A DNA stretch of 64,000 nt from Rhinopomastus cyanomelas (lineage: Eukaryota > Chordata > Aves > Bucerotiformes > Rhinopomastidae), in the NCBI GenBank assembly GCA_013400115.1, contig VXBP01003474.1:117807-181806 (forward strand). The letters run 5' to 3'. Under the pieces are notes generated by a model, which ran no database searches, was not told where the DNA came from, and was given only the letters and a program-made list of their open reading frames with translations. Shown here one piece after another: positions 12,001-21,400 of this stretch (its first letter is position 1; the number at the start of each line of letters is the position of its first letter). The position numbers and the translations under genes are program-made.

Positions 12001-12219
12001 TGGTGCTGGAACTGCCGCAGCTGCTCCCAGCCACAGGGCAGGGTCCCTGATACTTGTCCTGGCCCCCCCATGGCAACAGCCCTGCCTTCCCTTCTCTCTC
12101 CAGAGATCAACAACGGCCTGGAGACCACGGACGAGCTGTCCCTCTGCTCCGAGAACGGCTACGCCAACGACATGGGCACCCCCACGGGTCAGCGGGATGG
12201 CAGGCTGCGGCTGAGCTGA
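1..12219 (+). CDS. GDPD5: GDPD5 (GDE2), glycerophosphodiester phosphodiesterase domain containing 5; 5'-truncated by window edge, nine exons
   Basis: Membrane enzyme of the GDPD family. In vertebrates GDE2 is a six-pass plasma-membrane protein with an extracellular catalytic domain; it releases GPI-anchored proteins, hydrolyses glycerophosphocholine and promotes motor-neuron differentiation (family knowledge). Exons read here: 1-77, 3036-3118, 3553-3703, 4767-4985, 5208-5365, 6168-6315, 7323-7405, 11556-11668, 12104-12219. All have GT/AG borders and the phases join into one frame of about 381 residues, against roughly 390 for the matching part of human GDPD5. Seen: the catalytic GHRGAP motif, then APENT, QADV and FLMHD, the active-site residues of the fold; several N-glycosylation sequons (NWT, NQS, NTT, NIT, NLS); a last membrane segment (LIWIAADLTSLLIVAGVFIF); and a cytoplasmic tail with NPEQIMLSAAVRR. 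The first five membrane segments lie upstream of the window. The tail is shorter than in human and ends in a tandem repeat. No clear AATAAA was found after the stop. Confidence 0.96.
322..548 (-). repeat. CR1 LINE 3' fragment
   Basis: Read on the minus strand it runs through the CR1 3' region: a polyprotein tail, then 'GGCTGCCCAGGGCAGTGGGG', then the GAGCTCAGGGGGCT end. This family makes up most of the non-coding sequence here. Limits of all CR1 entries are approximate. Confidence 0.8.
826..1415 (+). repeat. CR1 LINE 3' fragment, long
   Basis: Sense CR1 covering the 'GGACAGGCTGAGGGAGCTGG'-like part (here GAGCAGCTGAGGGAACTGGG), the GAGGGGAGACCTCACTGCTC block and the final 'GTTGCCCAGGGAGGTGCTGG' block. 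It is one of the longest copies in the window. Confidence 0.8.
1936..2600 (-). repeat. CR1 LINE 3' fragment, interrupted by tandem repeat
   Basis: Antisense copy beginning at the CR1 end ('GGGAGGGACCTCTGGATATC'). A 60-bp tandem array sits inside it at 1990-2195. Confidence 0.75.
1990..2195. repeat. 60-bp tandem repeat, three to four copies
   Basis: The unit CACAGGTCACACGGGAGCAG followed by TCCGTGAGGGGCTGGGGTCT and CTCCAGAGCAGGGTCCCC recurs with a period of about 60 bp. Copies differ by a few bases. It arose inside a CR1 copy. Confidence 0.85.
2745..2985 (+). repeat. CR1 LINE 3' fragment just upstream of a GDPD5 exon
   Basis: Sense copy ending in GGGGTCCCTGCCAGCCCTGTGAT, about 50 bp before the acceptor of the exon at 3036. 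Confidence 0.75.
3036..3118 (+). CDS. GDPD5: GDPD5 exon, LAPENT...QADV
   Basis: Acceptor TGCAG at 3031-3035 and donor GTAGGG at 3119. It encodes LAPENTLMSFQKAVEQKVSG then VQADVALR. The Glu of APEN and the Asp of QAD are conserved GDPD active-site positions. Length 83 nt, ending in phase 2. Confidence 0.95.
3165..3505 (+). repeat. two CR1 3' ends in the intron 3119-3552
   Basis: A sense copy (to about 3392) ends CTTCCAGCCATCATTCTGCG, followed by a second short sense end at 3415-3505. Nearly the whole 434-bp intron is CR1. Confidence 0.75.
3553..3703 (+). CDS. GDPD5: GDPD5 exon, FLMHD catalytic histidine
   Basis: Acceptor CTGCAG ends at 3552 and donor GTGCGT starts at 3704. It encodes YDGVPFLMHDRTLRRTTNVE, then FNWTDLEQLNAGQWFLK. 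The His-Asp pair is the second catalytic element of the family. Length 151 nt, ending in phase 0. Confidence 0.95.
3878..4470 (-). repeat. CR1 LINE 3' fragment in intron 3704-4766
   Basis: Antisense copy starting GAGCATCAGGGACGGGAAGG. Its first about 75 bp are duplicated (3885-3955 and 3970-4035), so the CR1 end is present twice in tandem. Confidence 0.8.
4767..4985 (+). CDS. GDPD5: GDPD5 exon, extracellular domain with sequons
   Basis: Acceptor CCTCAG at 4761-4766 and donor GTGAGT at 4986. The 73 codons run DDPFWTAGSLSRADYLEAAN to ILASGIRQQA and carry the NQS, NTT and NIT glycosylation sequons. Phase 0 at both ends. Confidence 0.95.
5208..5365 (+). CDS. GDPD5: GDPD5 exon, VMWLPDAERQ...
   Basis: Acceptor TGTGCAG at 5201-5207 and donor GTACAG at 5366. 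It encodes VMWLPDAERQLVRRVAPGFQ, then the LNLRFTQVTTKDV segment close to human. Length 158 nt, ending in phase 2. Confidence 0.95.
5430..6120 (-). repeat. CR1 LINE 3' fragment in intron 5366-6167
   Basis: Antisense copy running from GGAATCACAGGAGGGTTTAG through CTGCTGGTGGCCAGAGCCCTC. It fills most of the intron and stops about 45 bp before the next exon. Confidence 0.8.
6168..6315 (+). CDS. GDPD5: GDPD5 exon, NLSVNLYTVNEPWLF
   Basis: Acceptor CCGGCAG at 6161-6167 and donor GTAAGA at 6316. It encodes the end of the barrel (DYALANLSVNLYTVNEPWLF, then WCAGAHSVTSD). Length 148 nt, ending in phase 0. Confidence 0.95.
6452..7210 (-). repeat. CR1 LINE 3' fragment in intron 6316-7322
   Basis: Antisense copy of about 750 bp containing GGAAGGACCTCCAGGAGTAT at its 3' end, extending to the deeper CR1 region near 7200. 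Confidence 0.8.
7323..7405 (+). CDS. GDPD5: GDPD5 exon, last transmembrane segment
   Basis: Acceptor CTTCCAG ends at 7322 and donor GTGAGT starts at 7406. It encodes PPDEFRLIWIAADLTSLLIV and AGVFIFQ, a hydrophobic membrane span. It ends after two bases of a Lys codon completed by the exon at 11556, or of an Asn codon if the microexon at 8441 is used. Confidence 0.94.
7490..7865 (+). repeat. CR1 LINE 3' fragment in intron 7406-11555
   Basis: Sense copy with the CACCCAGTGACAGGGCAAGG block and ending GAGGTCCTTTCCAACCCAGC. Confidence 0.75.
8060..8175. repeat. 55-bp tandem duplication
   Basis: The segment GGGTTGGTCTGTGATGGACT followed by TCTGCTCCCTGTGGGGCAGG and AGGAGGGGCTGGG appears twice head to tail, nearly identical. 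It lies about 270 bp upstream of the candidate microexon. Confidence 0.85.
8441..8455 (+). CDS. GDPD5: candidate 15-nt in-frame microexon of GDPD5
   Basis: Fifteen bases are bracketed by a long pyrimidine tract ending CTCTCAG (8434-8440) and a donor GTAATC (8456). Spliced between the exons ending 7405 and starting 11556, they keep the frame. They change ...FIFQ-K-WRLG to ...FIFQ-NYHLIR-WRLG, inserting five residues just inside the last membrane span. Pyrimidine-rich sequence also follows the donor, as is common around neural microexons. Its use in transcripts is inferred, not proven. Confidence 0.5.
9360..9780. promoter_or_regulatory. CpG-rich block inside the GDPD5 gene
   Basis: Non-repetitive, CpG-dense and pyrimidine-biased stretch (for example GCCGCCGGCCGCCCAGAACG and GTCTGTCCGTCCGCCCCTGG) in the largest intron. 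It could be an internal promoter or an orphan CpG island. No TATA or coding signal was recognised. Confidence 0.35.
9790..10380 (+). repeat. CR1 LINE 3' fragment truncated at an A-rich tract
   Basis: Sense copy of about 590 bp. It breaks off after GAGTCTCCTTCTCTGGAGGC and is directly followed by the A-rich island, so the usual CR1 terminus is missing. Confidence 0.8.
10381..10725 (+). repeat. A-rich simple-sequence island
   Basis: About 345 bp composed mostly of AAAATAAA-like words with C and G as minor bases, in an otherwise GC-rich region. No fixed period was seen. It resembles the islands at 38285, 43451 (opposite strand) and 59645. Confidence 0.9.
11556..11668 (+). CDS. GDPD5: GDPD5 exon, cytoplasmic tail NPEQIMLSAAVRR
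   Basis: Acceptor TGCAG at 11551-11555 and donor GTATCG at 11669. It encodes WRLGSIRTYNPEQIMLSAAV, then RRSSRDVKIMKEKLIFS, very close to human. Length 113 nt, ending in phase 1. Confidence 0.95.
11676..12060 (-). repeat. CR1 LINE 3' fragment in the last GDPD5 intron
   Basis: Antisense copy that starts within 10 bp of the donor at 11669 and ends about 45 bp before the terminal exon, so the 435-bp intron is almost all CR1. Confidence 0.75.
12104..12219 (+). CDS. GDPD5: GDPD5 terminal exon
   Basis: Acceptor CTCTCCAG ends at 12103. It encodes EINNGLETTDELSLCSENGY, then ANDMGTPTGQRDGRLRLS and TGA (12217-12219). The last codons and the stop lie in the first unit of the 62-bp tandem repeat, so the very end of the protein may be lineage-specific. 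Confidence 0.9.
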
Positions 12220-12492
12220 GGGGGTCCAGCCTGTGCTGTCCCCCATGGATCGCCCTCGTGGGTCACTGGGACACTGAGCTGAGGGGGTCCAGCCTGTGGT
12301 GTCCCCATGGATCACCCCTGTTGATCATGGGGACACCGATCTGAGGGGGTCCAGCCTGTGGTGTCCCCACGGATCACCACTGTTGATCACTGGGACTCTG
12401 AGCTGAGGGGGTCCAGCCTGTGGTGTCCCCACAGATCACCCCTGTGGATCACGGGGACACCGATCTGAGGGGGTCCAGCCTGTGGTGTCCTC
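12213..12492 (+). repeat. 62-bp tandem repeat overlapping the GDPD5 stop codon
   Basis: The unit GAGCTGAGGGGGTCCAGCCT, then GTGGTGTCCCCATGGATCAC, then CCCTGTTGATCACGGGGACAC recurs about 62 bp apart: four full copies and part of a fifth. The first copy contains the last sense codons and the TGA of GDPD5; the rest lies in the presumed 3' UTR. Confidence 0.9.
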
Positions 12493-13164
12493 CTGCCTTG
12501 GCCCCTGGCAGCAAGAGCCGCGCTCTCCTGCTCGCTGTGCGATGGGGGCCCGGGAGGAGGGTTGCTGGCCGGGCAGAGGACCCCCGCTCCCCACAGTCCT
12601 CCCTGAGCTGCTCCCCCTCCCTGGTTGTGAGGTCGGGAGGGGCTTTTTTTTTGTAAATATGTAGAAAATCGGAACTTTCTGGGTCTCGTTTTGTTTTGTT
12701 CTGAGGGCGGTTTGTGCAGGGCGCGAGCAGAGAGCCCGGGCTCGTTGAAGTCCCGACCCGACGGCCGCAGGCACGGCTGCCCCGATGGGGCAGCTCCGGT
12801 CCCCGGGCGACGAGGGCGGTGATGCCGGGCGGAGCTGCCTCCCCTGCCCACGCCCGCTCCGCTCCGCTCCTTCCCCTGGTGCAGAGCCCTTCGCGATGTC
12901 CTTGTGAGGTGTCGGGTTTGTTACGGGGGGGTTTCCTTCCCTCCTCCTTTCTTGGGCGATGAAGTTGTGGCAGCAGGAGGCTGTTGGGAGGAGAGAAGCT
13001 GCTTGAGGGGAGGTGGCAGCACTGCTGTTCCCCGCTGAAGTGCAGAGCGACGGGAGGGCTTCCCCTGGGCTCAGATGCTCGGGCACCTCACCGGGGGGTG
13101 GCCTTGGGGTGTCCTGCTGCAGCCTTGAGGGCAGCTCCCCGGTGCTGGCTCTCGGTTGGGTTCT
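12493..13164. other. GDPD5 3' UTR or flank, unique sequence
   Basis: Unique GC-rich sequence with a short T run at 12643-12651 and GTAAATATGT just after. No AATAAA or ATTAAA was found, so the polyadenylation site of GDPD5 is not identified. Confidence 0.5.
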
Positions 13165-13735
13165 GGCCACCAGGAAGAGATTCTTCCTGGAGACTGTGGT
13201 CAGAAACTGGACAGGGCTGCCCAGGGCGGTGGGTGAGTCCCCACCCCTGGATGAGCTTGAAAGCTGCTGAGATGTGGTGCTGGGGGGTCTGGTTCAGGGG
13301 TGACCTTGCGGAGTGGGGCTGACGGTTGGGCTCGCTGATCCCGGGGGTTTTCCCAACCCAGGTGCCTCTGTGGCTCCTCATCACTGTGGAGCTCTGCAGG
13401 TCTTCGGGAGCCTGAAGAAGACAGGGAGGGACTTCTGAGCAGGGGCTGCTGTGGCAGGACAAGGGGTGATGGTTTCACTGGAAGACGGAGGTTCAGGCTG
13501 GGGAGGAGGAGGAGGAGATGTTTGATGCTGAGGGGAGTGGGAGCCTGGCCCAGGCTGCCCCGAGACCTGGGAGGAGCCCCATCGCAGGGCAGGGTGTCCC
13601 TTGGGGGACTCTGAGCACCCTGCTCAGGCTGGGGTGTCCCTGCTCGTGTCCCTGCTCCCCACAGGGTGGGACTGGGGGAGCTGTAAGGTCCCTTCCATCC
13701 TGAACTCTTGTGTGACTCAGCAGTTTCCTCTTGCC
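13165..13735 (+). repeat. two sense CR1 3' fragments in series
   Basis: The first (to about 13375) ends TTTTCCCAACCCAGG. The second (13405-13735) carries AAGGTCCCTTCCATCCTGAA and a degenerate terminus GTGTGACTCAG. Confidence 0.75.
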
Positions 13736-13995
13736 CAGGTTTTGCACCCGTGGGCAGATGATGACTCTGCAGAGCTGAGCAGTAACTACAGGCCAGCTCT
13801 CGGTGTCTGTAGCCCTGTGGGGTCAGTGATGCTCCAGCAGAAGCAGCCAGCCAGCACTTTGAAGCCAAAGGGAACGGGGAGCCTTCTACCACGTTCTGCA
13901 GGCCATCGCCCCAGGGTGCTGCCAGGACCCCGCTCCCTCACAGTGGCATCACTGGCTCCTTGCTCCATCAGCAGCCACTAGCCACAGGGGCCACA

Positions 13996-14335
13996 AAACA
14001 TTAGGGACTGGAAAGGACCTCGGGAGGTGACCCAGCCCGGCCCCCTCGGATGCTGGATGCAGCCTGGGGTGGCCCCAGCCCCTCTGGCTCCGATGTTTTC
14101 CTGCCGGAGCCTTCGCTCAGCTCCCGCAGCAGACAGAGGGGCCTTTGGGTGCGAAGAGGGTGTCATCTGGGCCTGCCCGGGGATTGTTCTTTGTCCAGCA
14201 GCTGTTTTTCCCCAGCCCTTCAATGGCTGCATTGAGCTGGTGCTTGAAAGGGATCGAGCACAGGGCTCTCGCTGCTGGCCGGTGGCACCGTGGCCCCATG
14301 CCCACTCAGCTCCAGCACCTCAGGGGAAGGGGTAG
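13996..14335 (-). repeat. CR1 LINE 3' fragment
   Basis: Antisense copy beginning AACATTAGGGACTGGAAAGG and continuing through GCTTTCAAGC-type sequence. Divergent. Confidence 0.65.
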
Positions 14336-14609
14336 AGCTCCTGATCCCCACACCGTGGGGTCATCCCAGACTGGGGGCTGCGGCTGCTGCAGCCTGGGGA
14401 AAGGCAGGGAAGAGCTGAGAGACGTGAGGGTGCTGGAGGCTCTGTCTGTTGTGGGAGTGAAAGAGCTGGAGGTTGCCTCTGGCTCCAAGCCCGACAGCTT
14501 GGGGCGGCCAACTTTGTGCTGTTCAACCCTCTCTCATCCCCTATCGAGCTGCTTTCAGCGGTAAAAGTTTACTGGTGCAGCTGGGAAACCCTCCGGAGTG
14601 TCTGAGAAC

Positions 14610-14768
14610 CTTGCAGCCCTTTCCGTCTGGAGGCCCCATCCCTGGAGGGGCTCAAGGACCAGGCAGCCTGAGGACTTCAGGAGATGGGTTAGCGCTTGGG
14701 GGTTGTAGGTGGGTGATTGGACTGGATGATCTTGAAGGTCTTTTCCAGCCGGGATGATTCTGTGGCTG
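14610..14768 (+). repeat. CR1 LINE terminal fragment
   Basis: Sense 3' end containing GGTCTTTTCCAGCCGGGATG and ending ATTCTGTGGCTGAG, a well-kept CR1 terminus. Confidence 0.8.
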
Positions 14769-14871
14769 AGGCTGAGGGCTGGTTCCCCTTCTTGTGGGTT
14801 GGTGCAAGGGAGCTCTCCTCAGCTGAAGCTCCTCACCAAGCCCCAAGCTCTGTGCATTCCCCACAAGGGAC

Positions 14872-15985
14872 ACAGGATCCTAGAATCCCAGAGTGACTGG
14901 GGCTGGAGCAGCCCCCTGAGCTCAGCCAGCCCAGCCCAGCACCCAGCAGCACCCCAGTGGCCAGACCAGGGCGCTCAGGGCCACAGCCAGACTGCCCTTC
15001 AGCACCTCCAGGGATGGGGACTCCCCCAGGGCCCCAAGCAGCCCAGTGCAGGCTCTGATCCCCCTTTCCATGAGGAAGGGCTTTCTGACACCCACCCTAA
15101 CCCTCCCCTGGCCCTCAACTGGGCTGCCCAGGGTCAGGGTTGAGTCCCCATCCCTGGATGAGTTTAAAAGTCATTGAGATGTGGTGCTGGGGGTCTGGTT
15201 TAGGTGTGAACTGGTAGAGTAGGGTTGATGGTTGGTCTCACTGATCCCAGGGGTCTTCTCCAACCTGAATGATTCTGTGATTCTTTGCTTTCAGCTGCAG
15301 CCCTTCTCCTTCCTACTCCTTTCATCTCCTGCTCTTCTCCTTCCTCCTTGTGACAGAGTCTTCTGCTGCTCCTGGAAGCCTTGGTCCTACCAAGACCTTC
15401 CCCCAGCAGACACCTGGAGTTGCTGCTCCTACAGCCTCTACAGCCCGTGGGAGCTGCTCCCCACCACCCCCAGGGCTGCGAACACTGCCTGGAGCTGGGC
15501 TCTGGGTTTCAGCAGGGTGGCAGCCCCCTCCCTGGGCAGCCTGTTCCAGCCCTTGAGCACTCTGGCAGGGACAAGGTTTCTCCTGATGGCCAACCTCAGG
15601 CTGCCAACCCTGGCACCACTTGCAGCTGTTTCCTCTTGGCCTGTCGCTGGTGACTGCAGAGAAGAGACCGACCCCGACCTGGCTCCAACCTCCTCAAGCT
15701 CAGGGAGCTGCCAAGAGCCAGAGGGGCTCCCTGAGCCTCTTGTTCTCCAGTCTGAGCCCCCAGCGCCCTCAGCTGCCCTTCCCCAGCTCTGTTGCCCTTC
15801 TCTGGTCCTGCTGCAGCCCCTCAAGCTGCTTCTGGTGTCGAGGTGCCCAGACGTGACCCCGGTGCTCAGGGTGGGTGCTCACCAGTGCCCAGTGCAGGGG
15901 GTCAATCCCTTCCCTGCTCTTGCTGGCCACGCCCGTGCTGATCCAAGCCAGGCTGCTGCTGCCATTCCAGAGCCGTGAAATGAGG
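14872..15985. repeat. cluster of three CR1 fragments (minus, plus, minus)
   Basis: Antisense 14872-15122, sense 15122-15292 (complete terminus GAATGATTCTGTGATTCTTTG), antisense 15420-15985. The first two meet tail against body, suggesting one element inserted into another. Confidence 0.75.
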
Positions 15986-16189
15986 TGGCTGGAAGCGCTG
16001 CCGGGCAGGGGAGGGGAGGCTGCACCCCTCCGTGGGGTCTGGCAGCCATCAGCCCCGGGGTGTCTGACCCCAGCTCTTCAGGATTCAGCCAGCGAGCGGC
16101 CAGAGCTGGAGGGGAGGGTGAAGCCTGGCGGGGCCAGACCTCCCCTTCTGTCCTCCTCTTCCTGAAGGACCTAATGGCCTAATTATCAC

Positions 16190-16725
16190 GCGTTAATGAG
16201 GGGGCCTGCAGCTCCTCTCTGCGGGCCAGCCCCTCCTTCTCGCGCTGCGGGCATCTCTCTCGCTGGCGGAGCCGCTTTACTGAGCAGCTCCGGGGTCGCT
16301 CCCAGCGAGACGGAGCCTCTCTCCGACGAAGCGACCCCCCCCCGGACGTCCATTTGCTCTCCAGATGGCTGCAGCCTCGGGAGCTGCCCCGCTGGGATGT
16401 GGCTGCCCCGAGCCGCGATGGCTTTGGCCGGGCTGCGGCTCCTCCTCGCCGACAGCTGCCTGGCCGCGGGCCCGGGGCTCTCTGCGCTGTCGCTCAGCGC
16501 AGACAAAAGCCGGTCTCTCCCCGGCCCCTTCATCACCGGGAGGATAAAGGCGACGCCCGGTGCCGCCGCACGAAGGGCCGAGCAGCTTCGCCGTCGGGGC
16601 CCCGCAGCGGACGGGAGCCCCACCCCGAGGGGAGCCGCGGAAGCTTCGCCGAGTCCCCCCCGGGAGCAGGACCTGCCGGCCAGGTGAGCGGGGTGGTTCC
16701 CGCACCGCGGCTGCGGGTGCAGAGC
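16190..16725 (+). promoter_or_regulatory. CpG-rich block, possible KLHL35 promoter and untranslated first exon
   Basis: Unique CpG-dense sequence between CR1 fragments, 0.85-1.4 kb upstream of the KLHL35 start. It ends with a good splice donor, CCAG|GTGAGC, at 16681-16687. The KLHL35 coding exon is preceded by a pyrimidine tract and GATGCAG (17526-17568), so a noncoding exon here could splice to it. This is inference. An open frame through the block is expected from its composition. Confidence 0.4.
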
Positions 16726-16789
16726 TACCGGTCAGTGCATCGTCGTTTGCTGCTGCGGGGGTGCCCGGGTGGGCCGGTGACCCCGAAGG

Positions 16790-17512
16790 GCAGTGAGAGG
16801 CTGCAGCGGGGCTGCGGAAGGGGCTGCAGAACAAACCTCGTGAGGAGCAGCTGCGGAAGCTGGGGCTGCTCGGGCTGGAGAGGAGGAGGCTGAGGGGAGA
16901 CCCACCTGCTGCCTGCAGCTGCCTGACAGGAGGGTGCAGAGAGCAAGGGGGGGGTCTCTTTGTCAGGCGGTCAGCGCTGAGCTTGGGACTGCCTGTGGAT
17001 TGCGGACAGAAGGGGAGATGGAGAGGTGATGGTGTTGGCTGGAGTCGAGCATCTCAGCTGAGCTTGGAGTCCCCGGTGCTCCTCGCAGAGGTGTCTCTGT
17101 CTTTGTTGTAGTGACTGGATGGTCTTGGAGGTGTTTTCAAGCCTCAAGGGGCACCAGCTGTGAGCTGGAACAGAAGCGGTTCCACATCCATCAATCTGAG
17201 CCAGGTGGGTGTCAGAAGGATGGAGCCAGGCTCTGCTCAGGGGGCACCCAGTGACAGGACAAGGGGCAGAGGGTGTGAGCTGGAGCAGAGGAGGTTCCGC
17301 ATCAGTGTGAGAAGGACCTTCTTGTCATCCCAGTGGTGGTGACAGAGCCCTGGCACAGAGGCTGCCCAGGGGGGCTGTGGAGTCTCCTTCTCTGGAGCCA
17401 TTTCAAACCCTCCTGGGCTGTTCCTGTGTGACTGGATCTGGGGGATCCTGCTGTGGTGGGGGATGGGACTGGATGATCCTTTGAGGTCCCTCCCAACCCC
17501 TGATTCTGTGGT
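16790..17512 (+). repeat. two sense CR1 3' fragments upstream of KLHL35
   Basis: 16790-16960 carries the GAGGAGGCTGAGGGGAGACC block. 17195-17512 is a longer copy whose terminus (GATCCTTTGAGGTCCCTCCC, then TGATTCTGTGGTATTACGG) lies about 50 bp upstream of the KLHL35 start codon. Confidence 0.8.
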
Positions 17513-17562
17513 ATTACGGCAGCATCCTCCTCTCTTGTCCCCTTGGCTGTTTCCCACCCGGG

Positions 17563-18452
17563 ATGCAGCGAGTGATGAAAGAAGAGTCAAGCCTCAGGAC
17601 GAGCAGCCTGGAAAACGGGGCAGGGGGCCCGAGCGAGGAGAAGCTGCCCATGAAGCTCTGCAGCGGCTCCGGCCACGCTGAGCAGATCCTCCAGACACTC
17701 AACTCCTACCGGCAGAGCGGCATCTTCACGGACGTGGTGCTGCTCATCGACGGGCAGGAGTTCCCCTGCCACCGCGCCACGCTGTCGGCCAGCAGCACCT
17801 ACTTCCGGGCCATGTTCGGCGGGGGCCTCAAGGAAGGCCACCAGGACACCGTCAGCATCCAGAAGGTATCTGCTTCCAGCATGTCCCTGCTCCTCGACTA
17901 CATGTACGGGGGGACCGTCGTCATTCAGGAGGACAACGTCGAGGACATCCTGGCGCTGTCCGATTTGCTGCAGCTCTCCAGGCTCAGAGAGGCCTGTGCC
18001 TCCTTCCTGGAAGGGCAGCTCCACCCGTGCAACTGCCTGGGCATCGGGAGGCTCGCCGGCTCGTTCGCCATCGCGGCGCTGGCGGAGAAGAGCAGGCGGT
18101 TCCTGCTGGAGGGGTTTGTGGAGGTGTCCCGCCACGAGGAGTTCCTGGAGATGGGAGCCCAGGAGCTGATCGGGTGCCTGGCCGACGAGCAGCTGGCGGT
18201 CCCCAGGGAGGAGCTGGTCTTCGAAGCGGCCATGCGCTGGGTGCGGCACGACGTGGCTGCCAGGAGGGGGGCCCTGAGGGGCCTCCTGGAGCACGTGCGG
18301 CTGCCCCTGCTGGCACCCACCTACTTCCTGGAGAAGGTGGAGACGGATGGGCTCATCCAGGACTCGAAGGAGTGCGCCCCGCTGCTGCACGAGGCTCGCA
18401 GGCACTTCATCCTCGGCAGCGAGCTCAGCTCCTTGCGCGCCCGGCCCCGAAG
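17563..18452 (+). CDS. KLHL35: KLHL35 exon with BTB and BACK domains
   Basis: 890-nt exon ending CGAAG|GTAAAA, phase 2. It holds the whole BTB and BACK region, including the near-identical-to-human run MRWVRHDVAARRGALRGLLE and EHVRLPLLAPTYFLEKVE. Confidence 0.95.
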
Positions 18453-21400
18453 GTAAAAGCGCTGCTCTGGCCCGAGGGTTGGACTGGATGACGACAGGAT
18501 GAGGGGTCATGGTTTGGGTCACAGGGTGACTGAGGCTGGAGCAGCCCCCTGAGCTCAGCCAGCCCAGCCCAGCACCCAGCAGCACCCCAGTAGCCACACC
18601 AGGGCACTCAGGGCCACAGCCAGGCTGCCCTTCAGCACCCCCAGGGATGGTGACTCCCCCACTGCCCTGGGCAGCCCAGTCCAGCCTCTGATCCCCCTTT
18701 CCATGAGGAAGGGCTTCCTGACACCCACCCTAACCCTCCTCTGGTGCAGCTTCAGGCCCTGCCCTCTCATCCTGGCTCTGTGTTCTTGGTGCTAGTCTTG
18801 GTAGCCAGCTCTGCACCGGGGGGAGTTGCCATATCAATGGGCTTTGCTAGGTTCCCCATCACCTCCCGGGGGATTCCTATGGCCACAGGGCAGCAGGAGC
18901 ATCTCCTCCTGCTCTTCTGCTCCTCGGCTCAAGGGTGCAGGTTTTTTGGCTTCTTCATGGAACATCCTGGCCAGAAGGACAGAGGTTGCCCCAGGGCATC
19001 TCAGAAGACCCAGCCTGTTATTTAGATCATTGAATCACAGAACCATGAAGGTTGGAAGAGCCCTCCCAGCTCATCCAGTCCAACCAGCACCCCAACCCCT
19101 CCCTGCCCACCAAACCCTGCTGCCCAGGGCCACAGCTACTTGGTGGGGACAGTGACTCCCCCCAACCCTGGGCAGCCTGTTCCAGCCCCTGAGCTCTCTG
19201 GCAGGGCAGAGATTTCTCCTGATGGCCACCCTCACCCTCCCCTGGCCCCACTTGAGGCTGTTTCCTTGTCCTGTCACTGGTGACTGGGGAGGAGACCAAC
19301 CCCCGGGGCTATGGAGCTGGGAAGGGGAGGACGAGCAGCTGAGGGCAACTCCACAAGGGGCTTCCGAAGCTCGTTGCCCTTGCCTTGCCCTGCGGGCCCC
19401 TTCCCACCCGCCCGGGAGGCACCCGTGGGCTGGTTGTGCAGAACCACGGGGCTGCTCATCCTGGGAAGGGCCCCAGGGTCATCAGGTCCAGCCGCTGGCC
19501 CCGAAGCACAGAACCCGCCGTGGCCCTGCCGTGGCCAAGGGACTGGGCTGGATGGCGCTTGGGGGTCCCCTCCAGTCCCTGCCGCTCGCTCCCCAGGTTC
19601 ATGGAGCTGGCAGAAGCCATCGTGGTCATCGGGGGTTGCGACAAGAAGGGCCTCCTGAAGCTGCCCTTCGTGGAGCTCTACCAGCCAAGGGGCCGGCAGT
19701 GGCCGGCGCTGCCCAGCGTGCCTGGCTACGCCAGGGCCGAGTTCGCTGCCTGCGCCCTCAGGAACGACATCTACCTGTCAGGTGAGGGGCCCTTCCTCGC
19801 TGCTGCCGGGGCGGTCGCCCCTCGGCTCCCCTCTGCAAGGGGCACCTTGTCCTGCCGAGGGAGGGGACAGCAGCGCTAAAGACACCTTCTCCTCCTGGGG
19901 GGCTCCTCCGAGAGGGGTTCGGCTGTGGAGCGAGCTGGTGCCCGCTGTCAGGGGCTGCCGGAACGTCAGTCTCCTCCCTGTCCCTCACCCTTGGGAAGGG
20001 GGTTTAAGGTGAGAGAAGGAGCCATGCGGCAGGTGCCCTGAAGTCCAGGAGGTATCTCCCTTGGGAAGCTGAGCTTAGCCGGCTGCAGCCCCCCAGCCAT
20101 CTCCTGGCCGTTGTTACCACAGGATCCCAGAACCTCAGGGGTTGGGAGGGACCTTGGGAGACCATCCAGCCCAACTCTCCAGCACAGCAGGATCTCCTAG
20201 ATCCAGTCATTAGGGACTGGAAGGGACCTCGAGAGACCACCCAGTCCCATCCCCCTGCCACAGCAGGGTCCCCTAGATCCAGTGGCACAGGACCAGTCCA
20301 GGCAGATTTGAAAGGTCTCCAGAGAAGGAGACTCCACAACCCCCTGGGCAGCCCCTGCCAGGGCTCGGTTGTTCCATCCCCTGGAGGGGCTCCACACTGC
20401 TGTGGAGCCATGGAGTGGGGGGGATGAAGCTGCCCTTGGGGTGGCAGCAGCCTTCCAGCCCTCTGTTTTCAGGAGGACACATCAGCAGCCGTGAGGTCTG
20501 GGTGCTGAGCTCCCAGCTGAACGTCTGGATCAAGGTTGCTTGTCTGCAGAAAGGGCGATGGAGGCACAGGATGGCCCCCCTGCAGGGCAAGGTAGGGGCT
20601 GGCTCGTGGCTGGGAGGGTCCCTGTGGAGTGCTGGCCCTCGCTCGTGCTGCCCGGTGCCATGGTGCTCTCTGTGTTTGTCCTCTGGGTCACAGAACCAGA
20701 ATCAGGGCTGGCAAGGACCTCCAGAAGCATCCAGCCCTCATCCCAGCAGCTCCCTCACCCCCAGACCAGGGCTTCAAGGGCTCCAGCTACTCGGGTTTTA
20801 AACCCTTCCAGGGACGGGGACCCCAGCACCTCCCTGGGCAGCCTGTGTCAGTGCCCAGCCCCTCTCTCAGCCAAGAGCTTCTTCCTCAGATCCAATCTGA
20901 CCCTCTCCTGATGCAATTTGAGGCCATTTCCCCTCATCCTGTCATCAGTGATTTGGGAGAAGAGAGCAGCCCCAGCCTTGTTCCAGCCTCCTGTGAGGGT
21001 GCTGCAGGGAGCAGTGAGGTCTCCCCTCAGCCCCCTCTTCTCTAGACTCTGTCACCTCAGCTCCCTCAGCCCTGTTCTCCAGCCCCTCTCCCAGCCTCGT
21101 TGCCCTTCTCCAGCCCCACTGCAGCCCCTCAATGTCCTTCTGATCCTGAGGTGCCCAGCACTGGCCCCAGTCCTGCAGGCGGGGTCTCACCAGTGCAGAG
21201 CAGAGGGGCTCCATCACCTCCCTGCTCCTGCTGGTCACCCCACTGCTGCTCCAGGCCAGGGTACCACTGGCCCCCTGGGCACCCTGCTGGCTGCTGTTCA
21301 GCCGGCTGGCACCCAGCACCCCCACCCAGAGTGGACACAGATCAGGCTGTAGCGCTGGGATCTGCCCTGGGGGGCTGCAGGGTCTCTATGTTAAGCCTCT

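Noticed and set aside
16196..16687. 163-codon open frame in the CpG-rich block before KLHL35
   Set aside because: Long open frames are expected in CpG-rich DNA; no known domain. Kept only as a promoter or noncoding-exon candidate.
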